From positions 19,898,827-19,962,826 of the forward strand of contig CM055823.1 in the NCBI GenBank assembly GCA_029582265.1: a stretch of DNA of 64,000 nucleotides. The letters run 5' to 3'. A program made the position numbers and the translations under genes. This DNA is from Zoroaster sp. YZ-2022. Taxonomy: Eukaryota > Echinodermata > Asteroidea > Forcipulatida > Zoroasteridae. This document shows, one piece after another, positions 1 to 32,182 of the stretch. Numbering within the stretch: position 1 is the stretch's first letter; each line of letters starts with the position of its first letter. The notes beneath the pieces are model-generated. The model did no database searches, had not been told where the DNA came from, and was given only the letters and a program-made list of their open reading frames with translations.

Positions 1-123
1 AATACCAAGGTTATAACTTTCCTTTAATATTAAGGTATATTGGCATTATAATATGTATGCTTTACAGGGAAATAATATCTAGGGAATTATCGTGGTCTTA
101 AAGACACTTCCCTCCATACATTA

Positions 124-404
124 TGGAGTGGCATGGTCGAGCGGTTTAGTGCATCGGATTTGTGTTCTGATGACTGAGTCGTCAGAATGTGGGTTCAATC
201 CTGGCTGCGACCATGGTGCTTGTGTCCTGAGCAAGACACTTTACTATAATTGCTTCTTCCACCCAGGAGTAAATGGATACCTGTGAGAGCAGAGTTGGTT
301 GTTGTGTTTGATTAGCCCTATATGTGCCGAAATGGCAGCAATTGAGCTGTGATTGAGATGGTTTCAGGAATGATTTATGCCTTGATGAGCAGGGGTAATA
401 ATGT
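124..404 (+). repeat. tRNA-derived SINE
   Basis: tRNA-Leu/Ser-like head (A box TGGTCGAGCGGTT, B box GGTTCAATCC), then the body shared by all copies here (GAGCAAGACACTTTAC, TTGCTTCTTCCACCCAGG, GGCAGCAATTGAGCTGT, GGTTTCAGGAATGATTTATG). The (ATT)n tail is missing. Lies beyond the 3' end of IVD. Confidence 0.85.
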
Positions 405-828
405 ACAGCCAGATACCTCCATTATATATTATTATATACTCAAAATATGAATATTCATGAGATTACTCATGTGCAGCAATAAGTAACCAATGACATGTCT
501 GCAAGTTTTTGCTTGCTCTGCCCCATCACTTTCCAAATAAATGAATATTCATGAGAATACACTGCAAACCCATCCAATGATAAGCCTTCTTAAATGAATC
601 TATTGAATACTCATGTTTTTTTTAACCCTGTATTGAGGTTTCCACATTTGGCTTTTTTATCTCAATTGTTCCTGCCCAAAACCAATCTTTCTTTAAATAT
701 TCATGAAATTTTTTATATTTTGCATTGAGGGGTACACCAATGATAAGCTAATCTCACTTGTTCCTACCCCAGTCCAATCTTTCTTAAAATAAATTAATCC
801 TTTTGAATATTCATATTATCATTTACAT

Positions 829-1185
829 AGAGTGCCATGGTTTGACGGTTTAATGCATCGGATTTGTGTTCTGATAGCCGAGTCGTCAGTCAAATGTGGG
901 TTCAATCCCAGCCACGACGGGTGCTTGTGTCCTTGAGCAAGACACTTTACCATAATTGCTTCTCCACCAGGGGTAAATGGGTACCTGTGAGGCAGAGTTG
1001 GTTGTTGTGTTTGATTAGCCCATATGCGCTGAAATGGCAGCAATTGAGCTGTATACTCCCAGGGAGCTGAGATGGTTTCAGGAATGATTTATGCGCCTGA
1101 TGAACAGGGTAATAATGTAATGCACCTTGAGCACCAGTTTGGTGGATACGTGCGCCCATATAAGTCCACATTATTATTATTATGC
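829..1185 (+). repeat. tRNA-derived SINE, full length
   Basis: Diverged tRNA-like head, shared body, TACGTGCGCCCATATAAG near the 3' end, and an (ATT)n tail. Inserted within the IVD-3'-like array. Confidence 0.88.
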
Positions 1186-1359
1186 ATTAATGAGGTCTCA
1201 GCCAATGATACACCTTGTTCTCGCCTAGTCCAATCAGTTGTTAAAATAAAATAAACCATTTGAATATTCATGATATTATCTATATTTTGAATTGAGGGCT
1301 CGCCAATGATATCCCTTACCCCAATCTAATCTTTCTTAAAATAAACTACACCTTTTAAA

Positions 1360-21426
<20,067 letters not shown>

Positions 21427-22059
21427 GGTTTGTTTGGTGTTTTATGTAAAACTATAGTGGTATAGTTACCATCTCCTCTCTTCACTAGTTGTATATACGT
21501 ATACTGTACATGATGAGGAAAGATGATCAGTGGGTAAGACCAGATACCCGACTATCGATGTGTGTAAAAAATCCGTGGTTGGTGGCGCTATTTTTTTTAA
21601 ATACAGCTAGCGCTCATAGGTTTCACCCCTCGCTGATCACTATTATACCATGATTATACTGACGGGAGATCAGTGATACGTCCCTGTCATTGAAACAAAC
21701 CCAAATCAAAACAAATGAAAACAATGACTTTGAATTGAGATATTTCACAACATCGTTGTCAGAAGATTGTGCGGAAATGAATTTATGACGGCACATAAAT
21801 CATGTTGGGGCATTATTTACTGTAAAACCATGATTATTTTGGGAAATGTGTCATAAAAGCAATGTTCCGATGAAAATTGCCGTTGAATAAGCGGAAAACA
21901 TGGGCGATACATGTTTAATGAATGTCAAAAACATGAATATATGTTGTAGTTATCAATCTCGTGTAGTCGTAGGTCTGGCACGATATCGTCACCGTTAATC
22001 TTAACATGAATTTTTAATGATGTATTTTAGAATCTAAGTGCGGTTTGAAAAAAATAACA
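21427..22059. other. IVD upstream region
   Basis: Sequence 5' of the IVD start codon. No clear TATA box, CpG island or coding potential seen. Promoter expected here from position only. Confidence 0.4.
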
Positions 22060-22385
22060 AAAGTCTCTGGTTTCTGCGTGGTTATAGGTCGGCTTCAAAA
22101 TCGATGCGGTGACTAGGCTTTTTTTGTTTTGTTTTTGTTTTTGTTTGTTTGTTTGTTTGTTTTTTGGTAATCGTTTTTTGTTGTTGCCATTACCACTAGT
22201 AAAATACGTGATACATAAGGGGTATGAACGTTTGCCCGATTTGTGAGGCCTCTCTTAGCCACCATACTTTGTATGTGGTAAATTTGGTCCCCGCGTATAC
22301 ATGTATTTCCCTGTTGGCAAAAAAAAAATAGATTACAAAAAAAAAAAAAAAAAATGCTGACGAGCAGAGACCAGAGGCTTAGGAA
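22060..22385. mobile_element. Short inverted-repeat element, family F
   Basis: GTCTCTGGTTTCTGCGTGG near the left and AGAGACCAGAGGCTTA at the right. The interior has GGGTATGAACGTTTGC, GAGGCCTCTCTTAGCCACCA and a long A/T-homopolymer region. Relatives at 30735-30975 and 37500-37760. Confidence 0.6.
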
Positions 22386-22639
22386 ATCATTGAAGTGACT
22401 CGACACAATTACGAATAACACAGACCATGCTTGTCCCAGTGTTTCTCATATTATAAAACCTGTATTTCCAAGGGCAATTTAAAACTTTTTATTATGCATA
22501 TGTCGTTCCTACGTTTGTTTTATATCTGCGCCGGGAGACAAAAGTCCATCTATTCTTCAATAATTTGATTAATTGTACTGACGACAGACAGACATATTTC
22601 AAGCATTTAATTTAAAGGGATTTAACATGATAACATCAT

Positions 22640-22735
22640 CAGCTAGGCTCGGACGGGATTCTAACCCGTGACCTCCTGCTTAATAATGCAGACGTCTTAA
22701 CCTCTCGACCACCGAGCTAGTTGCCCGATGATGTT
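22640..22735 (-). other. tRNA-like sequence, second SINE/pseudo-tRNA type
   Basis: The minus strand has GCTCGGTGGTCGAGAGGTTA and CACGGGTTAGAATCCCGT with complementary ends, a Ser/Leu-like layout. Related tRNA-like blocks at 23150-23235 and 61590-61680 suggest a repeat family rather than functional tRNAs. Confidence 0.55.
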
Positions 22736-22794
22736 TGACCGGTTAGAATCCTATATAACAGCGGGTTCTGCGATATATATATGTTGATTATAAT

Positions 22795-23410
22795 GCCGTT
22801 ACCGGTTAGTTCACTAACCTTTTAACCGAAACTTTCACGGTCGGTTAACCGGTTAACCGAAAGTCGGCACCCCGACGGCCACACAAACTAGATAGTCGGC
22901 AAATGGAACAATTTGTATAAAAGCATGAAAAAAAAACTTCCCACAATAACCAACACGGCAAAACAGATATCTAGAACAACAAAATGGGCGGCAAATTCTT
23001 CCAAAATTAGTGAAAATTCATTCAGATTAGTATAGTGATAATTCATTTTTGGAAACAACTTCTTTAAGTTTACTAAACTGATAGCGCCTGAGACAAATAC
23101 TTTCATCAATTTTACACCATTATACCAACTTATCGCGGAACCCGCTGCTGTATAGGATTCTAGCCGGCCAATCGTCATCTGGCAAGCTCGTTGGTCGAGA
23201 GACGTCGGCACTAGTAAGCAGGAGGTCGTGGGAAAGCACTGAGTACGTTCGGTGTAGGGCAAAATTAAATAAGATGTTTATCACCAACGCAAGAATTAAC
23301 CAACCCGCTGCTATTATAGGATTCTATATCCATAGACTATACATCGAGTACACAGTGCTACATTAAATCTGTTATTTATCACCCGACGCAAGAATTAACC
23401 AACCTAGTTT
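22795..23410. repeat. GGTTAACCGG-containing repeat, copy 1
   Basis: CACGGTCGGTTAACCGGTTA then ACCGAAAGTCGGCA, followed by CACACAAACTAGATAGTCGG. Shared with 24941-25290. Includes a tRNA-like block at 23150-23235 and duplicated AACCCGCTGCTGTATAGGATT segments. Confidence 0.55.
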
Positions 23411-23917
23411 GTTTGTAAAAAACTGTGATCAATTAGGCCTATGTTTTTCGGGGTTTGAATGCAAGTTCAACAAAGAAAACAAATAACACAGTTTTATTAT
23501 ACATAATTAAATTTATTAACCAATCAGGCTCTTGACCATGAGTTGTTCTATCGCGGTAATTTTATCAATATTAATATAATACTGCAAGGTAATAAACAGG
23601 CTCTTGAGTTGTTCTAAAGTGGCAATAATATTATGATTAAGATGTAATAGCTTGTATTACAAGTTCAAAAGTTATCATAACTATCATAATTATACACAAA
23701 CGCAATACCCACAGAGCAAATACCAAACTGGACACGGTGGGATGTCTGTTCGTTCTGGAAGACCGTGTATATGACTAGGCTTATGACTATGACTATAATT
23801 GATTTTGATCAACACAACTTTTAAGACAAGGTACAACCATGGTACAACACAACGTGCTTATGCGAGTATTATGCTTACTTTCTTTGCAACGTGTCAGCGT
23901 GATCGCGAAAGTTCAGC

Positions 23918-24147
23918 TTAAAGGGACAGTATCGTCACGCACGGTCAACAGGGCATGGAATCGGAGTGCTAGTTTTAGATTAACTCAGTGACTGAAAATA
24001 ATACGACACATGATAAGGTCATCCGTTGCTGCTGCATAAATGAGCCCAGTAATTTTCCGTCACTGTGTTCATCTTAAACTATTAGGACTCCGATTCCATG
24101 CCCCGTTGAAAGTCTGCTCTGGTCGTGACGGTACTGTCCCTCTAAAG
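23918..24147. mobile_element. TTAAAGGGACA palindromic element, family C
   Basis: TTAAAGGGACAGTATCGTCA at the left, with mirror-image arms of about 90 bp (AACAGGGCATGGAATCGG against CCGATTCCATGCCCCGTT; GACTGAAAATAATAC against TAATTTTCCGTCACTG) and a GGACAG-type right end. Other copies: 24643-24842, 26193-26322 (partial), 26696-26912, 33850-34073, 36864-37083, 58225-58490. Confidence 0.75.
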
Positions 24148-24642
24148 CCAATATACACTCTAAAAAAATTCTTTGTAAATTGACAGAAAGTGCTGTCAAC
24201 AGAGTTGCCGGCACTTTGCCTGTTATTTTATTTAACCGTTAATTTTGTAAAATATAATTACAGACCTGTTATTATTCTGCTATAGAAAGCCAAACACATG
24301 CATATTTACTACACAACTGCTGTAAAAAACAAAGAATTCGTATACTTCGACTGTATTTTTACAAATTCTATGGTTAAATTATGAAAGTATGGGTAAAATG
24401 AAAAAAATATGTGAAAATAAATACAATAATATTGACAGATACAGGTTTATTTACATCAAAAAACATGTAAAAGGAAAAAACAGACAAAAAATCTGTGTAA
24501 AAATACAGAATTTTTTTAAAGTGTATACGTTTAGTAAAATGTCTGCAAATGCATCCATACTTGATAAGAATCACCTTCAAGATATATGCATAAAAACATG
24601 TGAAAGATTCCCCTTATTTCAATGTTTCTTTAACATTAATAG

Positions 24643-24842
24643 ATTAAAGCAGACTTTCAACAGGGCATGGAATTGGTGTCCTATAAGATGAACACAGTGA
24701 CTGAAAATTACTGGTTCATTTATGCAGCAGCAACTGTAATATGGCCTTATCATGTGGGGTATTATTTTCAGTCACCGAGTTAATCTAAAACTAGCACTCC
24801 GATTCCATGCCCTGTGGACTGAGACGATACTGCCCATTTAAC
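24643..24842. mobile_element. Family C palindromic element
   Basis: TTAAAGCAGACTTTCAACAG start, the same central arms, and a GCCCATTTAA end. Confidence 0.7.
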
Positions 24843-24940
24843 CTTAAGTTTAGTTTCATTATTACAACCTCTCTAAAAATGGGAGAAGGTAAATTATTGG
24901 TATTTGCTTCAAGAAACTTGAAGATAACTTGAAGATAAAC

Positions 24941-25290
24941 TAGTGCTAGGAGTTACTAGTTAGTTCGCTAATTGTTTAACCGAAACTTTCACGGTCGGTT
25001 AACCGGTTAACCGAAAGTCGGCATCCCGACGGCCACACAAACTAGATAGTCGGCAAATGGAACAATGTGTATAAATCTTCAATCAAAAAGCAAGAAAACA
25101 ACTTCCCGCAATGATTATTTAATAAACAATGCGGTAAAAAAGATATCTAGGACAACAAAATGGGTGGCAAATTCTTCCATAATTGTTGGTTATTTTTGTT
25201 TTAAATATTGGTTTCGGTTAGTCAGCTATCAAATTTCTAAACGGTTAGTGCAGTTTCGGTCGGTTAACCGGTTAACCCATCCCAGCACTA
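24941..25290. mobile_element. GGTTAACCGG-containing short element, copy 2
   Basis: TAGTGCTAGGAG at the left and CCCAGCACTA at the right form the inverted ends. The interior has GGTTAACCGGTTAACC near both ends. A hAT-like layout is plausible but I found no clear target duplication. A related AACCG-rich block lies at 28808-29032. Confidence 0.55.
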
Positions 25291-25539
25291 CTTTAAAACT
25301 CTAGCATAATTTATTGAACACGTGTAACTAGGCCTAATATAGTTTTCTCTGCCTAGCTTATGTGTTTTCGCCCAAGGTAATTTTTGTCTGAGTGCCGAGA
25401 ACGAAACAATGTCTATGAATAGCCTGCGGTTTGGCAGGGGGAATTTGCGGGTTACCACTAAAGCTCTAAATATTCACAAAGACACGCCGTGCAGTATTAT
25501 AAATGTGCCAAAATGGGTAACCTGACTACATCAGCGGCT

Positions 25540-25542
<3 letters not shown>

Positions 25543-25590
<48 letters not shown>
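25543..25590 (+). repeat. (CA)n microsatellite
   Basis: About 24 CA repeats. Confidence 0.95.
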
Positions 25591-25592
<2 letters not shown>

Positions 25593-26192
25593 TTAACTGG
25601 ATGCCCGTTCAATTCAATATTTTTATTTTTTTGAATGTCAAAAGGACACGGTACAATGATGTGGTGTCGGGTTGTTGTTAGCTAAAGCCCGCTGTGTTTT
25701 GTGTATATGCAAAACGGCGACAATACATTTAAATAAACATTTAAATAAACTCTGTTATAATATAGATGCTACACTGCAAATAACAAGGGTGTCAATATTT
25801 GGCTCATATGCCCAATATGAACCATAGCAAAAAATAATTGACACCACCTGTAAATTTGCAAGGTAGTGTAACCAGAAACACTTTTAAAAAAAAATTAATT
25901 TGATTGAATAATGACAATTCTTTCCTTATACAAAGCAATTCAATTATTTTCAAATATAAAGTCATTTTCCAACATAATTGAATAAAGCTTTCATGGTTAA
26001 TGGTGCGCAAATTTTAAATAAATAATTCATTGTAGTCATCGTCAACAATATTGGACTCTCGAGCAAATGCTTCACGATTGTGTTCGACATTACTTTCCTT
26101 TCTGGCTAGAGTGACTGGTAACGTATTTACAATTTTACAAAGACTGGACTAATATTTCTGCATTTAACCAGAGTGAAAGAAACTTACTCGCT

Positions 26193-26322
26193 ATTAAAGG
26201 TGCAACATCGTCACAATCAGAACAAATATCCAACAGGGCACGGGACCGGCACGGGACGGAGTTAATCTAAAACTAGCACTCTAATTCCATGCCCTGTTGA
26301 TCGTGACGATACTGTCCCTTTA
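26193..26322. mobile_element. Family C element, internally deleted
   Basis: TTAAAGGTGCAACATCGTCA start and CTGTCCCTTTAA end with most of the interior missing. Confidence 0.65.
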
Positions 26323-26695
26323 ATCTGCGACTGCGAAATATTGCAATTTTACACTTTACTAAGGTAAATTTACAATTACTGTTTTCATTCATATTTAGAA
26401 ACGTGACATATACATCCATTTAAACCGTCGTTTTCTGGAAACAGGCGTGAAACTAACCTGTGAAAAAAAATCCTCAAAATAAGTACTCACGGTTTTGAGA
26501 AATCGCCACTTTACATTATTGGTAAAAACATGGCCACAGTTTTACAGTTGATGATGCTATCAAACACCCCTTGAAATGTATCCGACTTGTGTACTGTATT
26601 TCAGTAAAACGAGTGAAGAATTTCCAAAATGCATTTCACATTGGAATAAATGTATAAGCGTTTGAATGATTTTTTTTTAAACTATTTTTTTAAAA

Positions 26696-26912
26696 CTAGT
26701 GTCACGATCAGAGCAGAATTTCAAGAGTGCATGGAATCGGTGTCCTAGTTTAAGATGAACACAGTGGCTGAAAATTACTGGATCATTTTATGCAGCATCA
26801 ACGGTGATATGACGTTGTCATAATGGGGTTATTATTTTCAGTCACTGAGTTAATCTAAAACTAGCACTCCGATTCCGTGCCCTGTTGATTGTGACGATAT
26901 TGTCCCTTTAAC
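26696..26912. mobile_element. Family C palindromic element
   Basis: GTGTCACGATCAGAGCAGAA left arm, the shared central arms, and a TTGTCCCTTTAA right end. Confidence 0.7.
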
Positions 26913-29900
26913 ATGTGTATGACATGTGTCACCCCAAAAATCACCCCTAAAATCCATCATCCCATTCCCAGAATTGCCACTATACATTCATTATGCATTT
27001 ATATTCTACAAATGAATTTTGGCAGGAACAAAATTGTTTTTAATACTAAATAACCCCTGCACTTTTAAGTATCATGGGTGTGCTATTTTAAAACGTACAC
27101 GCATTTTTTTAATGTCTTGCTTTTTATTTCAAACCTTGTTTATATTTTGTAGTTTAAATCATCTACGTCTACTTCTTCAGCTATAGTGTGCGGTTTTATA
27201 GAAATTAAATGTATACCGCGTTTTAAACTGAATAAACAAAACAAAACGCAAGCACCTTTTTTTTAAACAGCTTATTATAAGATAATTGAAATTCTAGACT
27301 GCATACAAAAATATCCACGGCCAATTGCGTAATATAGGGACTTACACTTTATATAAGGATGATATTTGGTGACGCATGTAAATCTTTGCATGAAAAAACA
27401 TGAGTGTCTGGAACCAATTAGCGTAAGGCCAGCCTATAGAGACACTAGCATACTGCTGACTCGCGATATTACACATTTTTCACCTTGGTTCACAGCATAA
27501 ACCTTTAAGCACCCACAGATAAACAGAGACGCAGCTCTGAAAAAGGAAGATATTATTTATTTTTTTGGGGGGGGGGGCAAATTTTACATGCACATTGCAC
27601 AATGAATACACTCACAGGCAGAGACTTGGTGTGTTTTTCATCGTTTAAAGGGAAGGTTTACTGCATTTGTAATGTTGGGGAAAAACTGTTTCTTGAAGTA
27701 CTTATTCAGTTTGAATCAAGATAATACACTAAAACACCGACATTGAAAAGTTTAAGCTTGTTGCATTGTGTCGTTTATAAACGGAAAAAATAGTGAACCT
27801 ACATTTCAGAATATGCTGTATTCATACCGAATTGGATTTAAGGAAAATATTACTTTTCCTTAAATGACATAATCTCAAACAAAATTGTTCACAGGGAAGA
27901 ATGATGTACCAACATCAGTTTCACACCAAGCATGTTTTACATTACAAGTCGATCATTTAATTATTTTTTTAATTAGCAACTCTATTCACCTTAATTTTGT
28001 AAGTGTTGATATGATTTACATCAACATGCTAATTGGATATCAAGACTCGTCTCGTATACCGATTCATTTCACAATTTGACCATTAAAAAATAAAGGCACA
28101 TTATATCAATGATGGAACGCATTAGACATACAAAGTTATATGATAATGCTAGTTATATGATATGCACAATAGTGTGTTAAATACGAAATTGCTGAGCTGT
28201 CCAGACAGCCGCCAGCCACCATTACTAAACAGCGAACACCATGGCATATTCAGTAATCGATTCAGCACGATCCCCATAAGGGGATGCAACTATAATGCTT
28301 GGACGATTACAGAACAGCTAGAATCGATTCCAAATTTCATGCTCACACTTTCTATTGAAAAACCGCTGCCTGGTTCTTGGGTGTATGAAAGGTACTCTAA
28401 GGAGTTGGAGTACTCTAAGGAGTTGGAGTTCTAGAGTACCGGTACTCGCACTCGAGTACCGGTACTCGCACTCGACTCCATAGTCTAAAAATCTGCTCTA
28501 GTCCAAAGAGTGTTCTAGGTGACTTGGTTTATGCTTCTGAAAGACACGAGATAATTACAGAATCGGTTATTCAGAAGGCGGAATCACCAATCACGGGTAC
28601 TCAATTCTTTATAATAATGGAATCGCAGTTCCGATTCGTGAAGAATCGATTCTAACTAGGAATAACCCTTCTTTACGGAGTAAGGTTGGTCGTGGCATGG
28701 AGGAAGAAAACAGAGTCCTCCATGGTCGTGGAGGGTAAAGGCCTGTGCAGCTCATCCACAGCTCACAAACTGACATTAAAAACGACGTAGATCGACGAGG
28801 CTCATTGCTGCAAGTTTACGGTTAATCGGTTAACCGAACCGAAGAGGGTAGGCAAATAAACGTAGGGGAAAAAGGATCGGATGTTAAATTTATGTTAATC
28901 ACTTATCTGATAAATTTTGGAGATCGATTGAAGAGATGTTTTCTAAATGTAGTTTTCGGATAACCAAACCGTAAACATTAACCGTATAAACATTTGGGTT
29001 AACCGAGTAACCGAGTAAACGTTGCAGAGCGAAGCTGGGCCGATGCGTAAAATCTCTGCTGCTTTACTGTTCAGAGAAAATATTTCCAGCATCACACTTC
29101 CTTACACATATCGGCTGCACCATTGTGTACAAAGATTAACTTCCGCATTAATTAGGCTGTTTTTATATCACATTAATTAATGGTGTCACATCCAAATTAT
29201 TACTTTTAATTTCACTGCTCTGTACATAAGAAGCACTTATTTAAATGCATCCATACTTTATGAGAATGAAACAATATTATATAGAAACCAACCTGTGACA
29301 CGTTAGCGAAATTAAAACCATTTGGGATGTTTAATGCATTCTATGTGGAAATGAATCATGGCTGTGATCCATTTCAATTTGTGTAAAAAATCCAATTTTT
29401 GTAAAAAATAAATGACATCGTGTCAGACAGAATCATTTCTCGGTATGTTTGGTCTCATCACCAACGTCACATCAAATAAGTTTTTAGGTTATAATTCAGT
29501 CATTTTAGGAGTTGGTTAATTACCAAATGTGAACACTCCCTTTAGTCATAGAGAAAACTGGGACCGGGAACATTGTTTTCTAGAATTAACACAACAATCT
29601 TTTCTTGAATTAACACAAAATATTCAGGCATGGAATTTTGAAATTGCAAAAAAAAATGGCTAGGCACACAAAACATTGTACTTTGTATTAATGTTTTCTA
29701 TGGCACTAAGATACTTCTAAAAAAAAAGAGGAAATCAGCTGATCAGCTGAAAAGTTGCATGCTTGAGTATTATAAGACTTCGGCCTAATTTAAGCTTACA
29801 TCACTATATAACAACAAACAAATGCAAAATCGTAACAGTTCTGATAAAACATTAATTTTGATCATAATGCACAAGCGTAAGATCCAGCTTAGCTCAACAC

Positions 29901-30134
29901 ATAATCCAACAGGTAAAAACGTGGCTACAATATTATTGCAAAAAAAGAGATCAGTTATATATATTTTTAAATATATATTCACAGGCGTCCATCAAGTTTC
30001 ATTAAAGTAATGCTATTTTACTCCTTTCAACTCTACAGCCGGTATTTTGCATGGTGCAATTAAAGTCTTTTTATTTATTTTTTACTCTACCGTACTGTTA
30101 TAACTGCCGCCCCGATTTAAGCACCATGACCACT
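26913..30134. other. Intergenic DNA without recognised genes
   Basis: AT-rich sequence between the divergent IVD and FN3 genes. Includes a small ACTC/GAGT repeat (28380-28480) and an AACCG-rich block (28808-29032). Open frames such as 28162-28434 have no recognisable domain and are probably chance. Confidence 0.5.
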
Positions 30135-30634
30135 NNNNNNNNNNNNNNNNNNNNNNNNNNNNNNNNNNNNNNNNNNNNNNNNNNNNNNNNNNNNNNNNNN
30201 NNNNNNNNNNNNNNNNNNNNNNNNNNNNNNNNNNNNNNNNNNNNNNNNNNNNNNNNNNNNNNNNNNNNNNNNNNNNNNNNNNNNNNNNNNNNNNNNNNNN
30301 NNNNNNNNNNNNNNNNNNNNNNNNNNNNNNNNNNNNNNNNNNNNNNNNNNNNNNNNNNNNNNNNNNNNNNNNNNNNNNNNNNNNNNNNNNNNNNNNNNNN
30401 NNNNNNNNNNNNNNNNNNNNNNNNNNNNNNNNNNNNNNNNNNNNNNNNNNNNNNNNNNNNNNNNNNNNNNNNNNNNNNNNNNNNNNNNNNNNNNNNNNNN
30501 NNNNNNNNNNNNNNNNNNNNNNNNNNNNNNNNNNNNNNNNNNNNNNNNNNNNNNNNNNNNNNNNNNNNNNNNNNNNNNNNNNNNNNNNNNNNNNNNNNNN
30601 NNNNNNNNNNNNNNNNNNNNNNNNNNNNNNNNNN
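30135..30634. other. Assembly gap of 500 N
   Basis: Exactly 500 N, a conventional placeholder length. The sequence resuming at 30635 (GGGGCAATATAAGTGTCC then (ATT)n to about 30690) is a SINE 3' end, so the gap probably contains a repeat. Confidence 0.98.
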
Positions 30635-30734
30635 CCGAAAAGGGGCAATATAAGTGTCCATTATTATTATTATTATTATTATTATTATACAAGAAAGCTC
30701 ACTCTAATAGTGAAGTATTTGTGTCCTGAGTTCA

Positions 30735-30975
30735 AGCTAGGTCTCCGGTTTCTGGTCTTTTGCGTCAGCATTTTTCATTTTTAATTTTCCTTTTTGATAT
30801 GAAATGCCATTGAATTGTGGCCAAAAATTGCTTAGTCGATTGGAATTCGGCTGCACTGTGTTTTAAATGACTTTTTCCCATAGGGGTATGAACATATGCC
30901 TGATTTGTGAGGCCTCTCTTAGCCACCACATACTTTATGAACAAACGTGTAATACTGCACAATTAGAAGACTTTT
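30735..30975. mobile_element. Family F short element, diverged
   Basis: GTCTCCGGTTTCTGGTC at the left, then GGGGTATGAACATATGCC and GAGGCCTCTCTTAGCCACCA as in the other family F copies. Confidence 0.6.
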
Positions 30976-31074
30976 TTTGGGGAATTGGGGCCTATTCATT
31001 TTTAAATTTCATTCCAGTATTGAACTAATCATAAGACCTAAACAATAAAATCAAAACATGTGCATTGATTATGA

Positions 31075-31260
31075 AAGCATATGTAAGACTAATTGTGAGT
31101 GACACCGTGTGAAATCTCTACTGAGTGGTAATTAATACTGAAAAGAACTGGAGGTTACTTTTCAGAACTAATTACCACTCAATAGAGAATTTCACATGGT
31201 GTCACCGCAATTAGTCTTACTTATCCTCTTCACCATGCAGAGCTACAACTTTTACCTGTG
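31075..31260. mobile_element. Palindromic short element, family D
   Basis: AAGACTAATTGTGAGTGACACC against GGTGTCACCGCAATTAGTCTT, with inner arms GAGTGGTAATTA and TAATTACCACTC around a short loop, so nearly the whole element can fold. Confidence 0.8.
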
Positions 31261-31932
31261 AAAGCATATCTTTCTATAACAGTACATACATGTGTACAAG
31301 AATGTGTAATTTTGTTATATTATTTTATTTAAAAAAAAATTATATTCGCCCATTATCGTATGTTTTTGATTGCTTGTACTTTTCCGTATTACATGAAGTG
31401 TGCCAGCCTGCTGTAATCCATGCCACGGCATTGTACTCAAAATACACGCACGCACAAGCTTGGTTACGAGTTTTGCTTCCCTACCCAGTCTAGCCATAAG
31501 GCATCATGGGATAAGACGCTTGACGCACGTAGCTAGTTCCTTGAACTAGACACGGTCTTAAACTAGACACGGGCGAACCATCAGCTTTAGGCGAACAATG
31601 GGCGCAGGCGATAATATGAAAATGCGAGGTACAGTTTGCTCACACACCGGGTAATATAAGTCTCCCATACTGCACTGCTTCTTTTTGAGACCTTGCGCAT
31701 AAATACGTCATGAATAATCTAAATCCATTGTTGTTGGAATACTGTGTCATGGATCTAGGACAGTATACAAGTGGCACACTTCATGTAGGTAATAGACTTC
31801 TAATTTTTGTGTAATGTTTATCCTTTCAACAAATTTGAAAGTTCTGCTAAAAAAGTTTCCATTGATTTTTGTTTTCCCCCACCCAGCAACCAAGGTGGAA
31901 ATACCAAATTATGTGAACTCTCTCTCTCTCAG

Positions 31933-32182
31933 TGGTCAAACTCCAGTGGCAGAGCTTTGTATCCTCATTCCCCATACTGCTCTACTATGTCGGCCTGGGC
32001 AAACCCTCCACTTCCTCCATATTACCAGATAACATTGACTGTCTGGATATGCTGCTGGCATCAGGGTAGGCCCAGGCTACCTTTAACGAGAGACAGATGA
32101 ATTTTGTCGGCAAGGATACCTATCAGGAGATCACAGGTCTATAATCTAGCACAGAAAGGATCTTACTTTGTGACAGTCGTGG
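31933..32182 (+). CDS. FN3 gene exon a, one stop and one frameshift
   Basis: Follows a CTCTCTCTCTCAG acceptor. Reads VKLQWQSFVSSFPILLYYVG, then a TAG at about 32067, then FNERQMNFVGKDTYQEITGL. A shift of frame near 32143 is needed to reach YNLAQKGSYFVTVV before the GTGAGT donor. The FN3 character is clear, but the break needs checking against reads. Confidence 0.55.

Noticed and set aside
30051..30692. Open frames of 187-200 codons across the N run
   Set aside because: They consist of unknown residues from the assembly gap.
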